Of a stretch of 64,000 bases of DNA, positions 34,601-45,275 are shown piece after piece. Source of the DNA: Bemisia tabaci (Eukaryota > Arthropoda > Insecta > Hemiptera > Aleyrodidae); NCBI RefSeq assembly GCF_918797505.1, contig NC_092795.1:27081131-27145130 (forward strand). Direction: 5' to 3'. A model generated the notes under the pieces. It ran no database searches, was not told the DNA's origin, and saw only the letters and a list, made by a program, of their open reading frames with translations. The position numbers and the translations under genes are program-made. Every line of letters begins with the position of its first letter. The stretch's first letter is position 1.

Positions 34601-37120
34601 GTATAGTGCCTCGAGTTACGTTCTATTGTTTTTTCTTGGAGGAATCCCAGGAAATTTTTTACGCTCACAAGTTGCTAGGTACACTCACGTTGAAGACGCT
34701 GACGCATGCGCCGCACTTGAGTTCAGCTAGCGGTTCATAGATATTATGGTCCTCTGGGATATCCTTTTCTTTGCGCCACCGAATCACGTTCTTTGCCAAT
34801 CCATCTGCCTGCAAAAAAATCAATGATAGTAACCGAAATCAATAATCGAAATAGTAATCAAACGAATCATTTTGGAAAGTCTCTTTGACTCGAGCGGTCA
34901 GCTGTCCCGAGACAACGGTGTGTTTGACTACATACCTAACGTGGCTGCTGTTACTTCTCTTTAGTATCTTCGCATGCACCTTCTTAAAAATAATTGTACA
35001 GAAATATACAATTACTTTTTGTTCCTTAAAAAAGCCAACTTCCAGAATTTAAATTCTACCCATTTTTCAGCGTCTGTGTCTAGAGAGTGCTGGCTATCAA
35101 AAGATTGTTTCACGTGGCCATGTTCACTTTGGAGAAAAAAACGTGCAATCGGAAAAAAATTACCTGAAAACCGGATTTTTCAACACTATAGCCTGAATAT
35201 ACATATTATGCATTGCCATTCAGGTGTTTCCTAATGGTTATTGATTGGAGGTAATTTTAATATCCCTGGTAAAAATTGGCAGTAGAATCTGTGTTCCAAA
35301 ATACCATAGACCTACAGCCGGCTGTAAGATTACCAGTAGCTTCTACAGCCGGCAACACAATTTCCTATAGCCTTTTATAGCCGATGGCGACTAAGCAACA
35401 GCCTGGCGATAAAGTGTATACTAAACGTTATTAATTACGGATGCTAGGACTTAGTGAGTTTTTAGACTACCGCTCTCTTTTTGGGCCGTAGTATCTTGAT
35501 TTATTTTCCGAGGGAAGCTCCGTACTTTGAAGGATGCCTGCCATTCTTAATATGTTGGAGCGCCTTCAATTTCGTATGATACTGTGCAATACTTTAGGCG
35601 TGAAATAGTTGCTTCAAGCGCCGTGGTACGCTGCGGCGCGGCGCTGCTGGCGGGTAGCCAGCGCTTAACGCGCATTGGCGCCTACAAACCTAACAGGAAT
35701 ACTTCACGCATTGCGCAATGCGTGAAGTATCCCTGTTAGGTTTGTAGGCGCTAGTGCGCCGCCGCTCCGCTTTGTGTTAGGCTCTAATATTTGACTTTGA
35801 AATGTTTGCACACTCTGTATGGATTATTCTCATTTTAATTGATGAAAAAAAATATGTAGTAAAGGAAAATATAATGTGCGTTTTGTAAATATTAAAGTGA
35901 TTCCGTACAAACTTAAAGATTTACAAAGCACACGAATTTCTACACAATTTCTTATAGCCTTTTACAGCCGATGGCGAAAAAGCAACGGCCAGGCGATAAA
36001 GTGTAAAGCCCGGCGATAGGAACTATAGCCTGGCTGTATAATTTTTTATCGCTTCGTGGTAGCCCGGCCGTAATATTTTTTTCCACTTTCTACAGCCAGC
36101 TATATGATTTTCCATCGCCTTCCTCGGTCGGCTGTAAGAACTCCTATGGTATTTTGAAACGCAGCTCCTATCGCCAATTTTTACCAGGGATTCGTGTGTA
36201 TCGTCAATGATAAGATTGAAAAAAAAAAAACTCTTCATGTAAGAGTCATGTAGAGAGAACGTTTTCTCTTGAGAAACACAGTTTTCCTACAAAAATAGTT
36301 AACTTGCATCCACAATCCGCATAACCTTCGTTCAATTTTCGTTACATACGAGACGACTATATTAACGTCCAGGCAGCTCAAATTGCATACCTACCAAAAT
36401 GAAGGAACGATCAGTTTTTCGCTCACATTTCAACTTGAACCCCCTTCATCGGGACATACTACATATATTTTCATGATATTTCGATACGAGTAAGAAACTA
36501 ACCCCACGCACGTGGAGGGCATTGCCGGTGGAAACTTACGTAAAGGGAATCTGGGATATCTTTGTGCAATATTTCCAACAGATTCTCCTCAAGGTATTTG
36601 ATCGATATGGGCTTCAGCGATTCTTCTAAGATTTCCTCTTCATCATATAATGTCCCACTATACTTCGCTCCTGATGAGGGAGGAGGAAGGTCCTCAGCTT
36701 CCTCCGTCATTTCCTGTTTCTTAGGAGTAGGATGGTCCTCTGCTTCTTTTGTCATTTCCTGTTTCTTGGGAGGAGGATGGTCCTCTGCTTTTTCTGTCAT
36801 TTCCTGTTTCTTAGGAGGAGGATGGTCCTTTGCTTCTTCTGTCATTTCCTGTTTCTTAGGAGGAGGATGGTCCTTTGCTTCTTCTGTCATTTCCTGTTTC
36901 TTGGGAGGAGGATGGTCCTTTGCTTTTTCTGCCATTTCCTGTTTCTTGGGAGGAGGATGGTCCTTTGCTTCCTCTGCCATTTCCTGTTTCTTGGGAGGAG
37001 GATGGTCCTTTGCTTCCTCTGCCATTTCCTGTTTCTTGGGAGGAGATGGTCCTCTGCTTTTTCTGCCGTTTCCTGTTTCTTGCGGAGTTCTAAATATCTC
37101 AAGGGCCACGCACGACAAAC
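31115..37120 (-). CDS. Glycine N-acyltransferase-like protein (GNAT fold), four exons
   Basis: This is an acyl-CoA-dependent N-acyltransferase of the glycine N-acyltransferase-like group (FR47-type GNAT C-terminal half). The acceptor substrate is unknown. Minus-strand exons 37120-36540, 34808-34689, 33866-33631 and 31613-31115 join at GT-AG sites in compatible phases. Read together they give the family order: a YLEENLLEILHKDIPDSLY opening helix, a FYSQDPED motif, the conserved LIDWGSTKINCVLDGVPEKL segment, and the acetyl-CoA-binding loop THRGKGYARLLC (R-G-x-G-x-A type), ending at TAA 31115-31117. The gene is convergent with Egfr. The first exon carries a Lys/Pro-rich repeat with a frame break (see findings), so this allele may use a different start or be damaged. 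The true 5' exon was not found. Function is inferred from fold only. Confidence 0.85.
32280..32530 (-). repeat. GCGCCTACAAGAC dispersed repeat, copy 2
   Basis: These are reverse-orientation relatives of 4730-4860: two modules reading GCAATGCGAGAAGTGTTCAT then AGTCTTGTAGGCGC, and GCAATGCCTGAAGTATTCC then AGTCTTGCAGGCGC. A ACGCAGTCCTGCAGCATTCC piece precedes them. It lies in acyltransferase intron 3. Confidence 0.65.
32945..33147. mobile_element. hAT-like MITE, 203 bp, 8-bp TSD
   Basis: The inverted ends CAAGACCAATCCACACAGGT (continuing CAGTCATT) and the exact complement on the right match over about 28 bp. The perfect 8-bp target duplication GTTCTACA is at 32937-32944 and 33148-33155. It lies in intron 3 of the acyltransferase-like gene and has no coding capacity. 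Confidence 0.88.
33631..33866 (-). CDS. Acyltransferase-like exon 3
   Basis: The minus-strand acceptor is TTTCAG and the donor GTAAGA, phase 0 in and 2 out. It encodes INFYSQDPEDHKLTATLLK, THLIDWGSTKINCVLDGVPE and MYWMDKERARNLKI. The first two match the SKDP...L..INW region of glycine N-acyltransferases. Confidence 0.88.
34689..34808 (-). CDS. Acyltransferase-like exon 2
   Basis: This is a 120-bp, 40-codon exon, phase 0 to 0, with acceptor TTTTTTGCAG and donor GTGAGT on the minus strand. It encodes ADGLAKNVIRWRKEKDIPED and LAELKCGACVSVFN. This is the family's variable segment between the N-terminal helix and the FYSQDP motif. Confidence 0.82.
35264..36189. mobile_element. About 926-bp element with CCCTGGTAAAAATTGGC ends
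   Basis: The inverted ends CCCTGGTAAAAATTGGC (35264-35280) and GCCAATTTTTACCAGGG (36173-36189) continue inward through CAAAATACCATAG. The interior is filled with alternating ACAGCC, CCGGC and ATAGCC repeats near both ends. The GCGCCTACAAAC palindrome (35678-35751) sits in the middle. There is no coding capacity. Confidence 0.78.
35678..35751. repeat. Near-perfect 37-bp-arm palindrome
   Basis: GCGCCTACAAACCTAACAGG then AATACTTCACGCATTGCG is followed immediately by its complement, with essentially no loop (centre TTGCGCAA). It belongs to the GCGCCTACAAGAC repeat family and is nested inside the 35264-36189 element. Confidence 0.85.
36540..37120 (-). CDS. Acyltransferase-like exon 1 seen here, with 15-residue repeats and frame break
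   Basis: The minus-strand acceptor is TTTTTCTCTTAG and the donor TAC|GTAAGT, phase 0 out. Downstream of the repeats it reads YDEEEILEESLKPISIKYLE and ENLLEILHKDIPDSLY, the usual N-terminal helix of the family. Upstream are nine 45-bp units encoding variants of KKQEMAEEAKDHPPP. The first unit in transcript order (37025-37068) is 44 bp long. Sequence before it is therefore in a different frame from sequence after it. Either frame is open back to the acceptor. Counted with the missing base, the exon would be an exact multiple of three and phase 0 to 0, which argues that the deletion is derived or an assembly error. Confidence 0.72.
36665..37085. repeat. 45-bp coding minisatellite, nine units
   Basis: Unit starts (TTTCCTGTTTCTT) fall at 36710, 36755, 36800, 36845, 36890, 36935, 36980 and 37025 (spacing 45), then at 37069 (spacing 44). 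Each unit contains GGAGGAGGATGGTCCT except the 37025 unit, which reads GGAGGAGATGG. Confidence 0.92.
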
Positions 37121-37264
37121 CTAAGAGAAAAATTGACGATGTTCACGTTCGCAGTTAGGGTTCAATTTTCAGGGCGTAACCCCGATGCTAAATAAACGTA
37201 CCATGTGAGTATTGTATGGTGACCCCAAATCCAGGGGAGGAGGATAAAAGTTTACTATCTCATT

Positions 37265-37450
37265 GTGCTCCTTTGGCACAGCCGATAAGGGAAAAAGTTC
37301 AAAATCACGGTAGTTTATAAGCATTGCCGTTTGTGTACTTTTCAATTGAAGGAACAAAGTATGACAGAAAGTCTGCGATGTTGCAAACCGAGATACAAAG
37401 TTTGGGAGTTTTACCGTCGATACATATTATTTCGTCGCTTCGCTGACATA
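37265..37450 (+). repeat. GGAAGTCTGCGA-family repeat, copy 2
   Basis: It matches 45080-45270 through AAAATCACGGTAGTTTA, AGTATGACAG(A/G)AAGTCTGCGA, GCAAACCGAG and TACCGTCGATA. Confidence 0.65.
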
Positions 37451-40361
37451 CGGGCGTAACTACACTTCGCGATGAACCCTGTCGTCCATACGGTTCAATG
37501 ATTTTCACGGTTCATCTCGCTTTGCAGTTACGCCCTTTTGTCAGCCGGGCGACGATTTGTTTCACTCAAAGAGCAGAAATAAATTGAGTTTATGTGAGGA
37601 TTGAGTAAATGTCCTGCTTTTGGTCGAAATTATAAGCCACGTTTTATTTCAAAGACTCACCTTATTTGTCCTCGGCTCTTAGCACCTCTCCTAAAAGTCT
37701 GTAATTCTCATTACACACTTATTGAGCTCCTCTGCCTGCTTAAAGTTGAAGAGTAAGCGTGTATTAAGTCAAACATAGAAATTATTTCATTTCATTTCTT
37801 CACATTATCGAATCAATTTATCTGTCTTTCCCCCTTAGATTGGTTTTCGACACACCAATTTATCATGAAAATATGAGAAGCAACAATGTTGCAAGATTAC
37901 TTATCGACCCTTAGATGCCCAAAACTTTTTTTTATACGCTAAGTCCCAACTCGGACCAAATTGACCCGTATTAAAATAAATCTATTTTAATAGGTTTTGA
38001 AGTATTTTTCTTCTTATTTTTATGTCTTCAGGTAAGGAAATGTTCACCTCTTTCTTAACATACTGGCGCTCCCCCCCCCCCCCCCCCCCCCGCCATCGAA
38101 CGGAACCAACACCACATGGAAAGAGAGCAATGGAGAGGACGCGCGCGTTGATGACGGCGCAGAAATACAACTATTCGTGCTTGATGCATGTCCGTGTTGC
38201 GTTTGAAAAATTGAAGGCGCGAAGGTGGGAGGCGTGATGTCTTAATGCTCCCGCTCAATGCTGCAAATGAGGTTTTAAAGAAATGAAGCCCGAATACGTC
38301 TCTCCCATCTTCGGCTGTGCTGACACTCTATTTGTGTTCTATTTTTTTCAATTATTCGACGTCTGATGTTTTTTTTACAATATAATTACACCGCGGGACG
38401 CGTATTTTTTCCAAGCCTCGGCTGGGAATTGTTCCACACAAGTATTTATGTGACAGCGTTGTTCTTCAGAATACTGCCTCTTATCTTAGATAACTCTTAA
38501 TTTTCGGAATTTATAGTAATTTTGCTTTTATCATCGAAGGAACATGAACCGTCAACCGTCATTGGTGTCGATAGACGATCTCTCTCATTTGAAATGCCTT
38601 CATAGCGTGGATTATGCAACTCCCAATGCAGCCGGAAAAAAAGAGAAAAGTGTGACGTAAAATCAAAACAAACGTGATTATTTGAAAATTGAGGTTATGT
38701 ACAGGTACTGAAGTGTCTTGAAGTCTTGAAGTCGAGATTTTGTTAGAGAAAAGCTGAAAACACCGAAGTTAAGTCATATTGTTTAGTGTATTAGCAATGG
38801 ATAATTTGTAAATGTAAGAAGCACCAGCCGATTTCATATAGGGTTAGTCGAATCATCAATATTTTTGCTTGGATTACTCTCTGAAATCCATTGGCACACC
38901 CTGCAATGTCAAGTCAAGCATGTCAAACACACCTGAATCTCCTTTCATTTAAGGTAGTATATTTTTATTTTAGCATTCATAGACTGAGTTCTAACATGTT
39001 ATTCCCTATGTGAATGTAGATTTTCTTTACGTGTGCATTTTATTGCGAAGAAAGATCAAAAGTGAGAACATCCCAGCTATCTTGATGCATTAAGAAATTT
39101 GAAAAACATTGATGATAAGCATAATAGAGCCGTCAGGAAGCTAGCGGCAATATAATTCATAACTTAGCACCTGCATATCTCAATTTTGTGCCTCAATTTT
39201 AGGAAATAGCTATTTATACTCAAGCAGTTTCGAAGTGCCCCTCTTGATGTACCTAAATTAGAGAACATATAATCAACACACATCACTAAAGACTGTTCAT
39301 ACAACTTTTGATTCCCATTGAAACTTACTCTTGTGAAGTTGGAACTAAGAAGCTTGCATTCATGCAAACTGCAGTTTCAAGCTGATTGCACAGTGCAAGT
39401 ACATAGAAAAGTCCTGTTCTGAAGATGCGAAATCACTTCAATTTGCATTTGAATCAAGTTAAAATGATCATGCATAATTTTTTAGAGAATCTAAGGAACA
39501 TTTAATACGCTCCTTAATTGTGATCGTATCAAACCCATTGTGAGCTTAATAGGAGCATTGCTGCAGAGTTAATGCAAAGGCCTTGCCTGTGAGCATCTCT
39601 TGATTTGAATCGCAAAGTACGTATTCAACCTACGTTGAAATCCTTATTTAAACGCAGGTACATAGGCAAGCTCAAAAAAGAAAACGATCAATTAGGAAGA
39701 GAAGTAGTTGTAGCATTATGATATTTGAAAACTCTTATTCGAAAATACTTATGAGTCAGTTTAGAGAGAACCTAAGGTGCACCACTATTAAAGTTAACAA
39801 AAACACTCAGTGATAAATAGATCCCTTATATTGTTAGACTGTTATGACTGTTGGTTATATTATTTGAAGAAAATAAAATATAATATGCGACTTTAAAGCA
39901 TTGCAATTGAGGTATGCATTTTTGGCTTTAAGTTTTCCATCTTAATTTATGCATGCACAAATCTTGGTACAAACCTGTTGATCTTGGTAGCAAATCTCTT
40001 GATTAATCTTGAAATTTAAGAAAAATTGTAGTTGCTGCATTATTTTTTACTGTGTAACTATTGATTCAGCTTTGTCATAATTTTCTATTAGTTTCTTCCT
40101 TTTTTATTATTTAATTTTTTCTGTTTTACAAAAGAAAACAATTTAAATTTTTGAACTATTTACAATGAAGTGCAACCGAACTGAAAATCTGACCATATAC
40201 GCTTAGTGCCACGTTTTTTAAAAGGCTACAGAGAGATGACCTACTTCTGCGATTAGTTGTTTTTTGTTGAAATGTAACTACGCTGAACTTCAATTTAAAA
40301 CATATCAGGTCAACTCATTTATCATATGTCATAACCTCAAGACACTTCATTTATTTTGTAG
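37451..40361. other. Region between divergent genes
   Basis: The upstream exons and promoters of the minus-strand acyltransferase-like gene and the plus-strand SAMTOR gene should lie here, but I cannot pin them. The region holds an imperfect palindrome near 37436-37560 (GCTGACA...GGGCGTAAC and its complement), a C run of about 22 at 38071-38091, and AT-rich sequence from 38250 on. Confidence 0.4.
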
Positions 40362-40381
40362 GTGCGTTAACTGCTGTGACA
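40362..40381 (+). other. SAMTOR 5'UTR piece after probable upstream exon
   Basis: A good acceptor (TTTATTTTGTAG) ends at 40361, 20 bp before the start codon. This suggests that a non-coding first exon lies further upstream. Confidence 0.5.
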
Positions 40382-40513
40382 ATGGCCTCCAGTGAGCAAA
40401 TTGAGCTTTCCAACTTCATCAAGACAGTCCACCATGAGCTCAGAAATTTAGCGCTAGAAGAGGGGTTTGATGGTGCATGGGAAAAACACTGCAAGGATGA
40501 AAATACTTTGAAG
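40382..40513 (+). CDS. Samtor: SAMTOR coding exon 1
   Basis: 44 codons from ATG to the donor AAG|GTTTGT, phase 0. It encodes the helical N-terminal segment ending WEKHCKDENTLK. Confidence 0.93.
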
Positions 40514-43026
40514 GTTTGTTTTATTAAATTGTTATTACTTTTCACCAAGATTAAAATTAACTGCCAACTTAGCTTTTACCAATTTCTTACTCTCTAAAAA
40601 TGGATCGCTAGGCAGAGTAAGAATAAATTTAACATGACACGTTATGAGGCATGATATCTCATCAAAATTTCATGCAGAAGACATCCAGCGTCAACTCATA
40701 AGTGAGATATTGATGTTCATGATGAAAGTTAAAATCAGTAAATTAAAATGTTCTGCCTCTAAAGAAACCAAAAATCAATGTAGCTCAAAGGGGCCATCTA
40801 AAAAAACTTATTGCTCAATAAATAGTTGGAATTGAGTTCCATAAAAATTTATTTTTTCCTCTGCTGATGCAAGGTACCTTTCAAATTTTCAAGGAACATT
40901 CAGCTCTCAGAGAAAATTATTCCATTGTGGCAGACATTGAAATTAATTTGGTGTCTACTTTGACTCAATTAGACCTAAGCTTTTTGGTAAGCAGGAAATT
41001 TGATCTGTCGTACACAGAAAACGTCAAGCGCTCACTCATGAGTTAAAATACACTCTGGTTATGTACCATTCGCTCCACTTTAAATTTCGATGAGGAACAT
41101 GTCTATCATACTTAATTTCTCACCTTGTCCAGTGACCCTTTGAAAGGTATAGCAAATGAGGTATTGTGGAGAATTTTTACTCTCACCGGAAAAAACCTGT
41201 TCAAAGTTGGAAATTTATGTGAAAGCGTATTGATGGATACAGGTGGAAACTCATATGGTGTTTCAAAATTTCCTCTCCTACTTTATTTTTCAAAAGAAAT
41301 CAAGCCCAATTCGTTGCTTGAAATATTCATAGGCTATGCCTTGAACAGGAAAAAATATTTTACAAAATTTGAGAAAATAGGTTGATTAGTTTTTCAATTT
41401 AAAAAAAAACAAAAAAAAAACTGATTGACCTATGTGATCTCTGACATTATTGCACTTAAAATGTCGGGCACTGTAGCCCAAATTAATTTGAATTCAAATA
41501 TTAAGGTGTAAAAGGAGGTTGTGAAGTTCAACTTATTTGTAGAATGGATAAGCTGAAACAAGTTCTATTCAAAGTGCTTGAAATTTTTATTTTCCAAAAG
41601 TGTGAGTTAATTTCCTGATGCTATGATGTCTTCAATTTTTGTGGCAAAATTAGGGCGAATTTGAGGAGGGCGGTCATGGTTTGAATTATGTGTCTAATAA
41701 AGTTATGAGGCTTGTGTAAGAACTCTTGATTGTAATGGATGCATTGACTATGATTCCTTATGTATTGATGAAAATTCAAACGAAATAATGCAGGCAAGAA
41801 GTCATTATGACACTCTATTTTAAAAACTGTATGATTTCTAAACGTCCATGGAGAATGATCTCTATCCCTCTCATTCAAATCAGTGTTATTCAATTTAGTC
41901 ATGAGTTTCCCATTACTTTTCCTGGTAGCATTCAAATATTTCCTGTTAAGAATTCTTGCTCTGATTATACCACTCATAGATTTTCCCTTTGCATTTCAAA
42001 TAAGTTTTCAAGTTGTGAAACTTGTATTGCCTTTTTACTTTTTTTCATCTCTATTCCCTGTTGGTTGGAAGCTAGTTTCTGTGTTTCATGATTTGACCTT
42101 GTGTGTTAACAGATGTCATTCACTCACACTTGAAAACTCTTTTCATTTTTCAGAGGTATGCTGAGGCTATGCATATTTTGGCCGTTAATCATTGGAGTGG
42201 AAAGAACAAAGATGACCCATCACGAAGTCGAATCATATGGGTTCATGAACAGTCTTCTTCTTATTTCAGGAATGGACTTTTACTGAAATCAAGAGATAAA
42301 GAACTACGCCTTAGATCTTCCTTCAATCTGTCAGACGATGAACATTCCATAGAATTTATCAAATTTCATCCCCCCTTTAGATTATTGGATGTTGGAAGTT
42401 GCTATAACCCTTTTAGTGCGTTTCAAGAGTTTCAGACAATTGCTATTGATCTGATGCCAGCTACAAAGGATGTTCTACAGTGTGATTTTTTGAAAGTTCC
42501 AATAGTCGAAAACACTGTTTCTTTTGAACAGTGTCATGAATGTACAGTTTTACCTGAGCTCTATTTTGATATTGTCGTATTCTCCCTGTTCCTGGAATAT
42601 ATACCAGCTCCAACCAAGCGCTATGAGTGTTGTGTGAAAGCTCATCAACTTCTGAGGCCAGAGGGTATTTTGATGATACTGACCCCTGACTCGCGACATG
42701 AATCAGCCAACTCAAAACTATTAAGGGCGTGGAGACTGAGTTTAGCAAAAATTGGGTTTTTTCGAGTTGGGTATACGAAATTACAGCATTTACATGGGCT
42801 TGTTTTTCGAAAGTGCATCGATTCTCGAGTGTCTCAGCTTTGGAGTCAGCGGCAACCTGATAGTATGGACTCAAGTGAAAGTTTATCGATTCCTCAGGAT
42901 GTTTCTGATTTTATGTCGAACAATCAAATATTGTCATCTGATTCAGTCTTTGTTAAAAGTAGCCAAGATGAAGAAATAATCGCTAGTGATTTCACTTTTT
43001 TACCAAATATAGATGCTCAAGATTAG
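40382..43026 (+). CDS. Samtor: SAMTOR / BMT2 homologue, S-adenosylmethionine sensor, two coding exons
   Basis: This is a Rossmann-fold methyltransferase-like protein. In animals it binds S-adenosylmethionine and relays methionine status to mTORC1 through GATOR1/KICSTOR. Exons 40382-40513 and 42154-43026 join in phase 0 to give 334 residues. The start ATG gives MASSEQIELSNFIKTVHHEL, matching the family's N-terminal helix. The junction DENTLK|RYAEAMHILAVNHW matches the human protein. The SAM site is intact: RLLDVGSCYNPF (Gly about residue 125) and AIDLMPA (Asp about residue 143) correspond to the Gly and Asp whose mutation abolishes SAM binding in human SAMTOR. FDIVVFSLFLEYIPAP and GILMILTPDS complete the fold. 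The C-terminal tail is shorter than in vertebrates. Confidence 0.95.
40514..42153 (+). other. SAMTOR intron
   Basis: AT-rich intron with acceptor TTTCATTTTTCAG. Open frames at 41621-42091 on both strands are leucine- and phenylalanine-rich and chance-like. I delimited no transposon. Confidence 0.6.
42154..43026 (+). CDS. Samtor: SAMTOR coding exon 2
   Basis: 290 codons and a TAG stop at 43024-43026. It contains the whole SAM-binding fold, including LLDVGSCYNPF, AIDLMP and LTPDSRHES. Confidence 0.95.
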   Translation, partial: RYAEAMHILAVNHWSGKNKDDPSRSRIIWVHEQSSSYFRNGLLLKSRDKELRLRSSFNLSDDEHSIEFIKFHPPFRLLDVGSCYNPFSAFQEFQTIAIDLMPATKDVLQCDFLKVPIVENTVSFEQCHECTVLPELYFDIVVFSLFLEYIPAPTKRYECCVKAHQLLRPEGILMILTPDSRHESANSKLLRAWRLSLAKIGFFRVGYTKLQHLHGLVFRKCIDSRVSQLWSQRQPDSMDSSESLSIPQDVSDFMSNNQILSSDSVFVKSSQDEEIIASDFTFLPNIDAQD

Positions 43027-43113
43027 ACATGATTTTTTTTGCCTCTAACTATCTTCATCTAACCCCCTTCTTACTGTTTTTGAAAATTACTTTACTATGT
43101 TTTTATTCGTAAA

Positions 43114-43119
43114 AATAAA
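43114..43119 (+). promoter_or_regulatory. SAMTOR poly(A) signal
   Basis: AATAAA lies 88 bp after the stop codon, the first canonical signal downstream. Confidence 0.65.
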
Positions 43120-43214
43120 AGTTGATTTAGCACTAAGTACTGCAAGATGAAAATCAACGCATGGTAGGAATATTTTCTTGCATTTTTAAAGAAATTAGTG
43201 CACCTTCATTTGTT

Positions 43215-43520
43215 AAGGGGCCGCCCACAAATTATGTCACCCAAGTAGGGGGGAGGCGGGTCAAGCCAAGGATGACGTAAGCTTCTCTGAAGGCAGAAAG
43301 GATGAAAGTGCGATCGATTTTCTGAGTTTTTCTCCAGAACAGAACATATATCTTGTACTCAAGAATAGAAATTAATCATGTTCCTAACGCTGCAGACTAT
43401 ATCTTTTTATTGATTTTTAGCGTTTTCCCCCGAAAAGTGGGGGGGGGGGGCTCTCGAAGGATGACGTAATTTTTTAGGGAGGGGTCTACGGATGACATTT
43501 GGATACGGGGAGGGAGGGGG
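43215..43520. repeat. GGGGCCGCCCACAAATTATG transposon remnant
   Basis: The opening GGGGCCGCCCACAAATTATG, then GGGGGGAGGCGG and GATGACGTAA motifs on either side of an interior, resemble remnants at 47085-47230 and 50690-50795 (CACGTAATTTGTGGACGACC). These look like ends of one degenerate DNA transposon family. A poly(G) run (43441-43450) is included. Confidence 0.5.
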
Positions 43521-45079
43521 GCAGTTGAAAAATTTTAAAAAATGGGTGAAGCAATTTAGGGACTTAGAGATTTTCTCAGCAAGAGCAGAATAAAAAACAG
43601 TCAGTAAGAACTGAATGATATTATGGATGAAGGCATCATATGATTTTTCTCTTTTTCCAGAAAAACACATGTAATGTTTAACAATTAGATTGGAATGCTT
43701 CTATGATACAAATACACTTTAAAGTGAAGAAAGTTTCTCTTTTGGGGAAAAACTGATGGCTAGTGCTCGATTTTTTCACCAAGTATGCTGTGAGACGACT
43801 CAAAATTACAAAATTTTAAATTTTACTTAATCAAAATCTAGTTGATGCCAAACTCCTAAATCCAGGATACATACTTCTCATATAAAACCCTATTACTCAA
43901 TCATGATTCTGCTAAGTAGATTTCCTCTTACAATTTTTTGCATTCATGATGCCGCATAATTTGTTTTAAAAACTCTAGAATTTCCATTTCTTTTTCAAGG
44001 AATATTAAGAGCTTATTCAACGAATTTAAAATAAAAAGTAAAACTGTTCTATGCACTTCACACAATTTGTTCAATATTACTCTCTATCCGAGTGGATTTT
44101 TTTTTTTCCAAGGTACTTAGATCAAATAAAATTTTCAAAAGTTTTATCAATCTATACCTTTGGAACATGGCTTTTAAAACTATTTTATGAAGAGAGTACA
44201 CATTCTAAGTCGAAGTTCTTGAAACTTTTGTAAAATTAACTAAGAACTTCAAAAATTGCCTCTTTCTTCTGAGATTCTATGAAGTTATTAGGAATGCTTA
44301 GTTCCTACAGAAAAACAAAAAAAAGAAGAGAGAAAAAAAAAGAATAAATAAGATCGAGAAATAGTTGTAACAGGATGTAGTAAAATTTGTTTCATTTAAT
44401 TATAAGAGACATTCTACTTCTGTAGGCAGGGAAGATCTGCTAACAGGGAAATGAACATTTTCCCAACGCTATTTAAGTGTCATTCCAGAAAATTGTCCAA
44501 CAAATTTTGTGATCTGTAGAAATGAAAATCGTAGGTTTTCCAATTTGAACACCCTCACATTTTTTTCCTAGTGAATCAACCTATGAAATTTGTGTGTTCC
44601 ATTGACACATTCAATCAACGTTCTAACAAGTCAATATGATGTTTTTAAAGGGGTGGAAGGGAGGGGGACACCATGGCCATGCCGCACCGTTCTCTCCCCG
44701 TCCCGCCCTTCATGCCGGCTTTGTGCGCCTGGACAGTAGCGACACCTGGCGAATGTTGATGTCGATACTCAAACGCATTGTTGATTACTAATGTGAATCG
44801 AGCGCACCAACTAACATGATATACTGCGTCAAGACGCTGCACTACGAAATGACTGTCAATCGTGGTTACCTCCGCAGCCACGGTAGCGCTACACGTCCCT
44901 CTCTACTGTTTGGACGTAGTATGCCAATTTTTCATTATTCAACTGGTTTTTCCCTCACATAGATAAATTAATATCTACTTTTCTTTTCCCTTCGACATGA
45001 GAAAATCGACGGCGTAAGTCCGCAATACACATCTCGTTTGCGGTGTCTAAAAATCTCCGCCTGTATATTATTTTTTTAA
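43521..45079. other. Gene-free stretch with one GC-rich block
   Basis: AT-rich apart from 44640-44930. That block is GC-richer and open in several frames, contains GACAGTAGCGACACCTGGCG, and is probably an unrecognised repeat. No gene is supported. Confidence 0.4.
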
Positions 45080-45275
45080 AGGAGAACAAATTGACATCAT
45101 ACCCTGAAGTTTTTGCAGAATTTTTCTCGCACAGAGAAGAAAAATCACGGTAGTTTAAAAGAATTCCGTTGAGTAGTTTTCCGTTTAAAAAATGAAGTAT
45201 GACAGGAAGTCTGCGACGTCGCAAACTGAGTTATGTGATTGCCGACTTACACCGTCGATATATTCGAAAATCAAC
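45080..45275 (+). repeat. GGAAGTCTGCGA-family repeat, copy 3
   Basis: This is the fullest copy. It contains GAAGTTTTTGCAGAATTTTT, AATCACGGTAGTTTAAAAG, GACAGGAAGTCTGCGACGTC, GAGTTATGTGATTGCC and ACCGTCGATAT. Confidence 0.65.

Noticed and set aside
36562..37158. Long open frames on the plus strand across the 45-bp repeat array
   Set aside because: A repeat unit divisible by three with no stops opens several frames on both strands. Only the minus strand leads into recognisable acyltransferase sequence and good splice sites.
41621..42164. Open frames on both strands in the SAMTOR intron
   Set aside because: Low-complexity, Phe- and Leu-rich, overlapping on both strands, and spliced out in the SAMTOR model.
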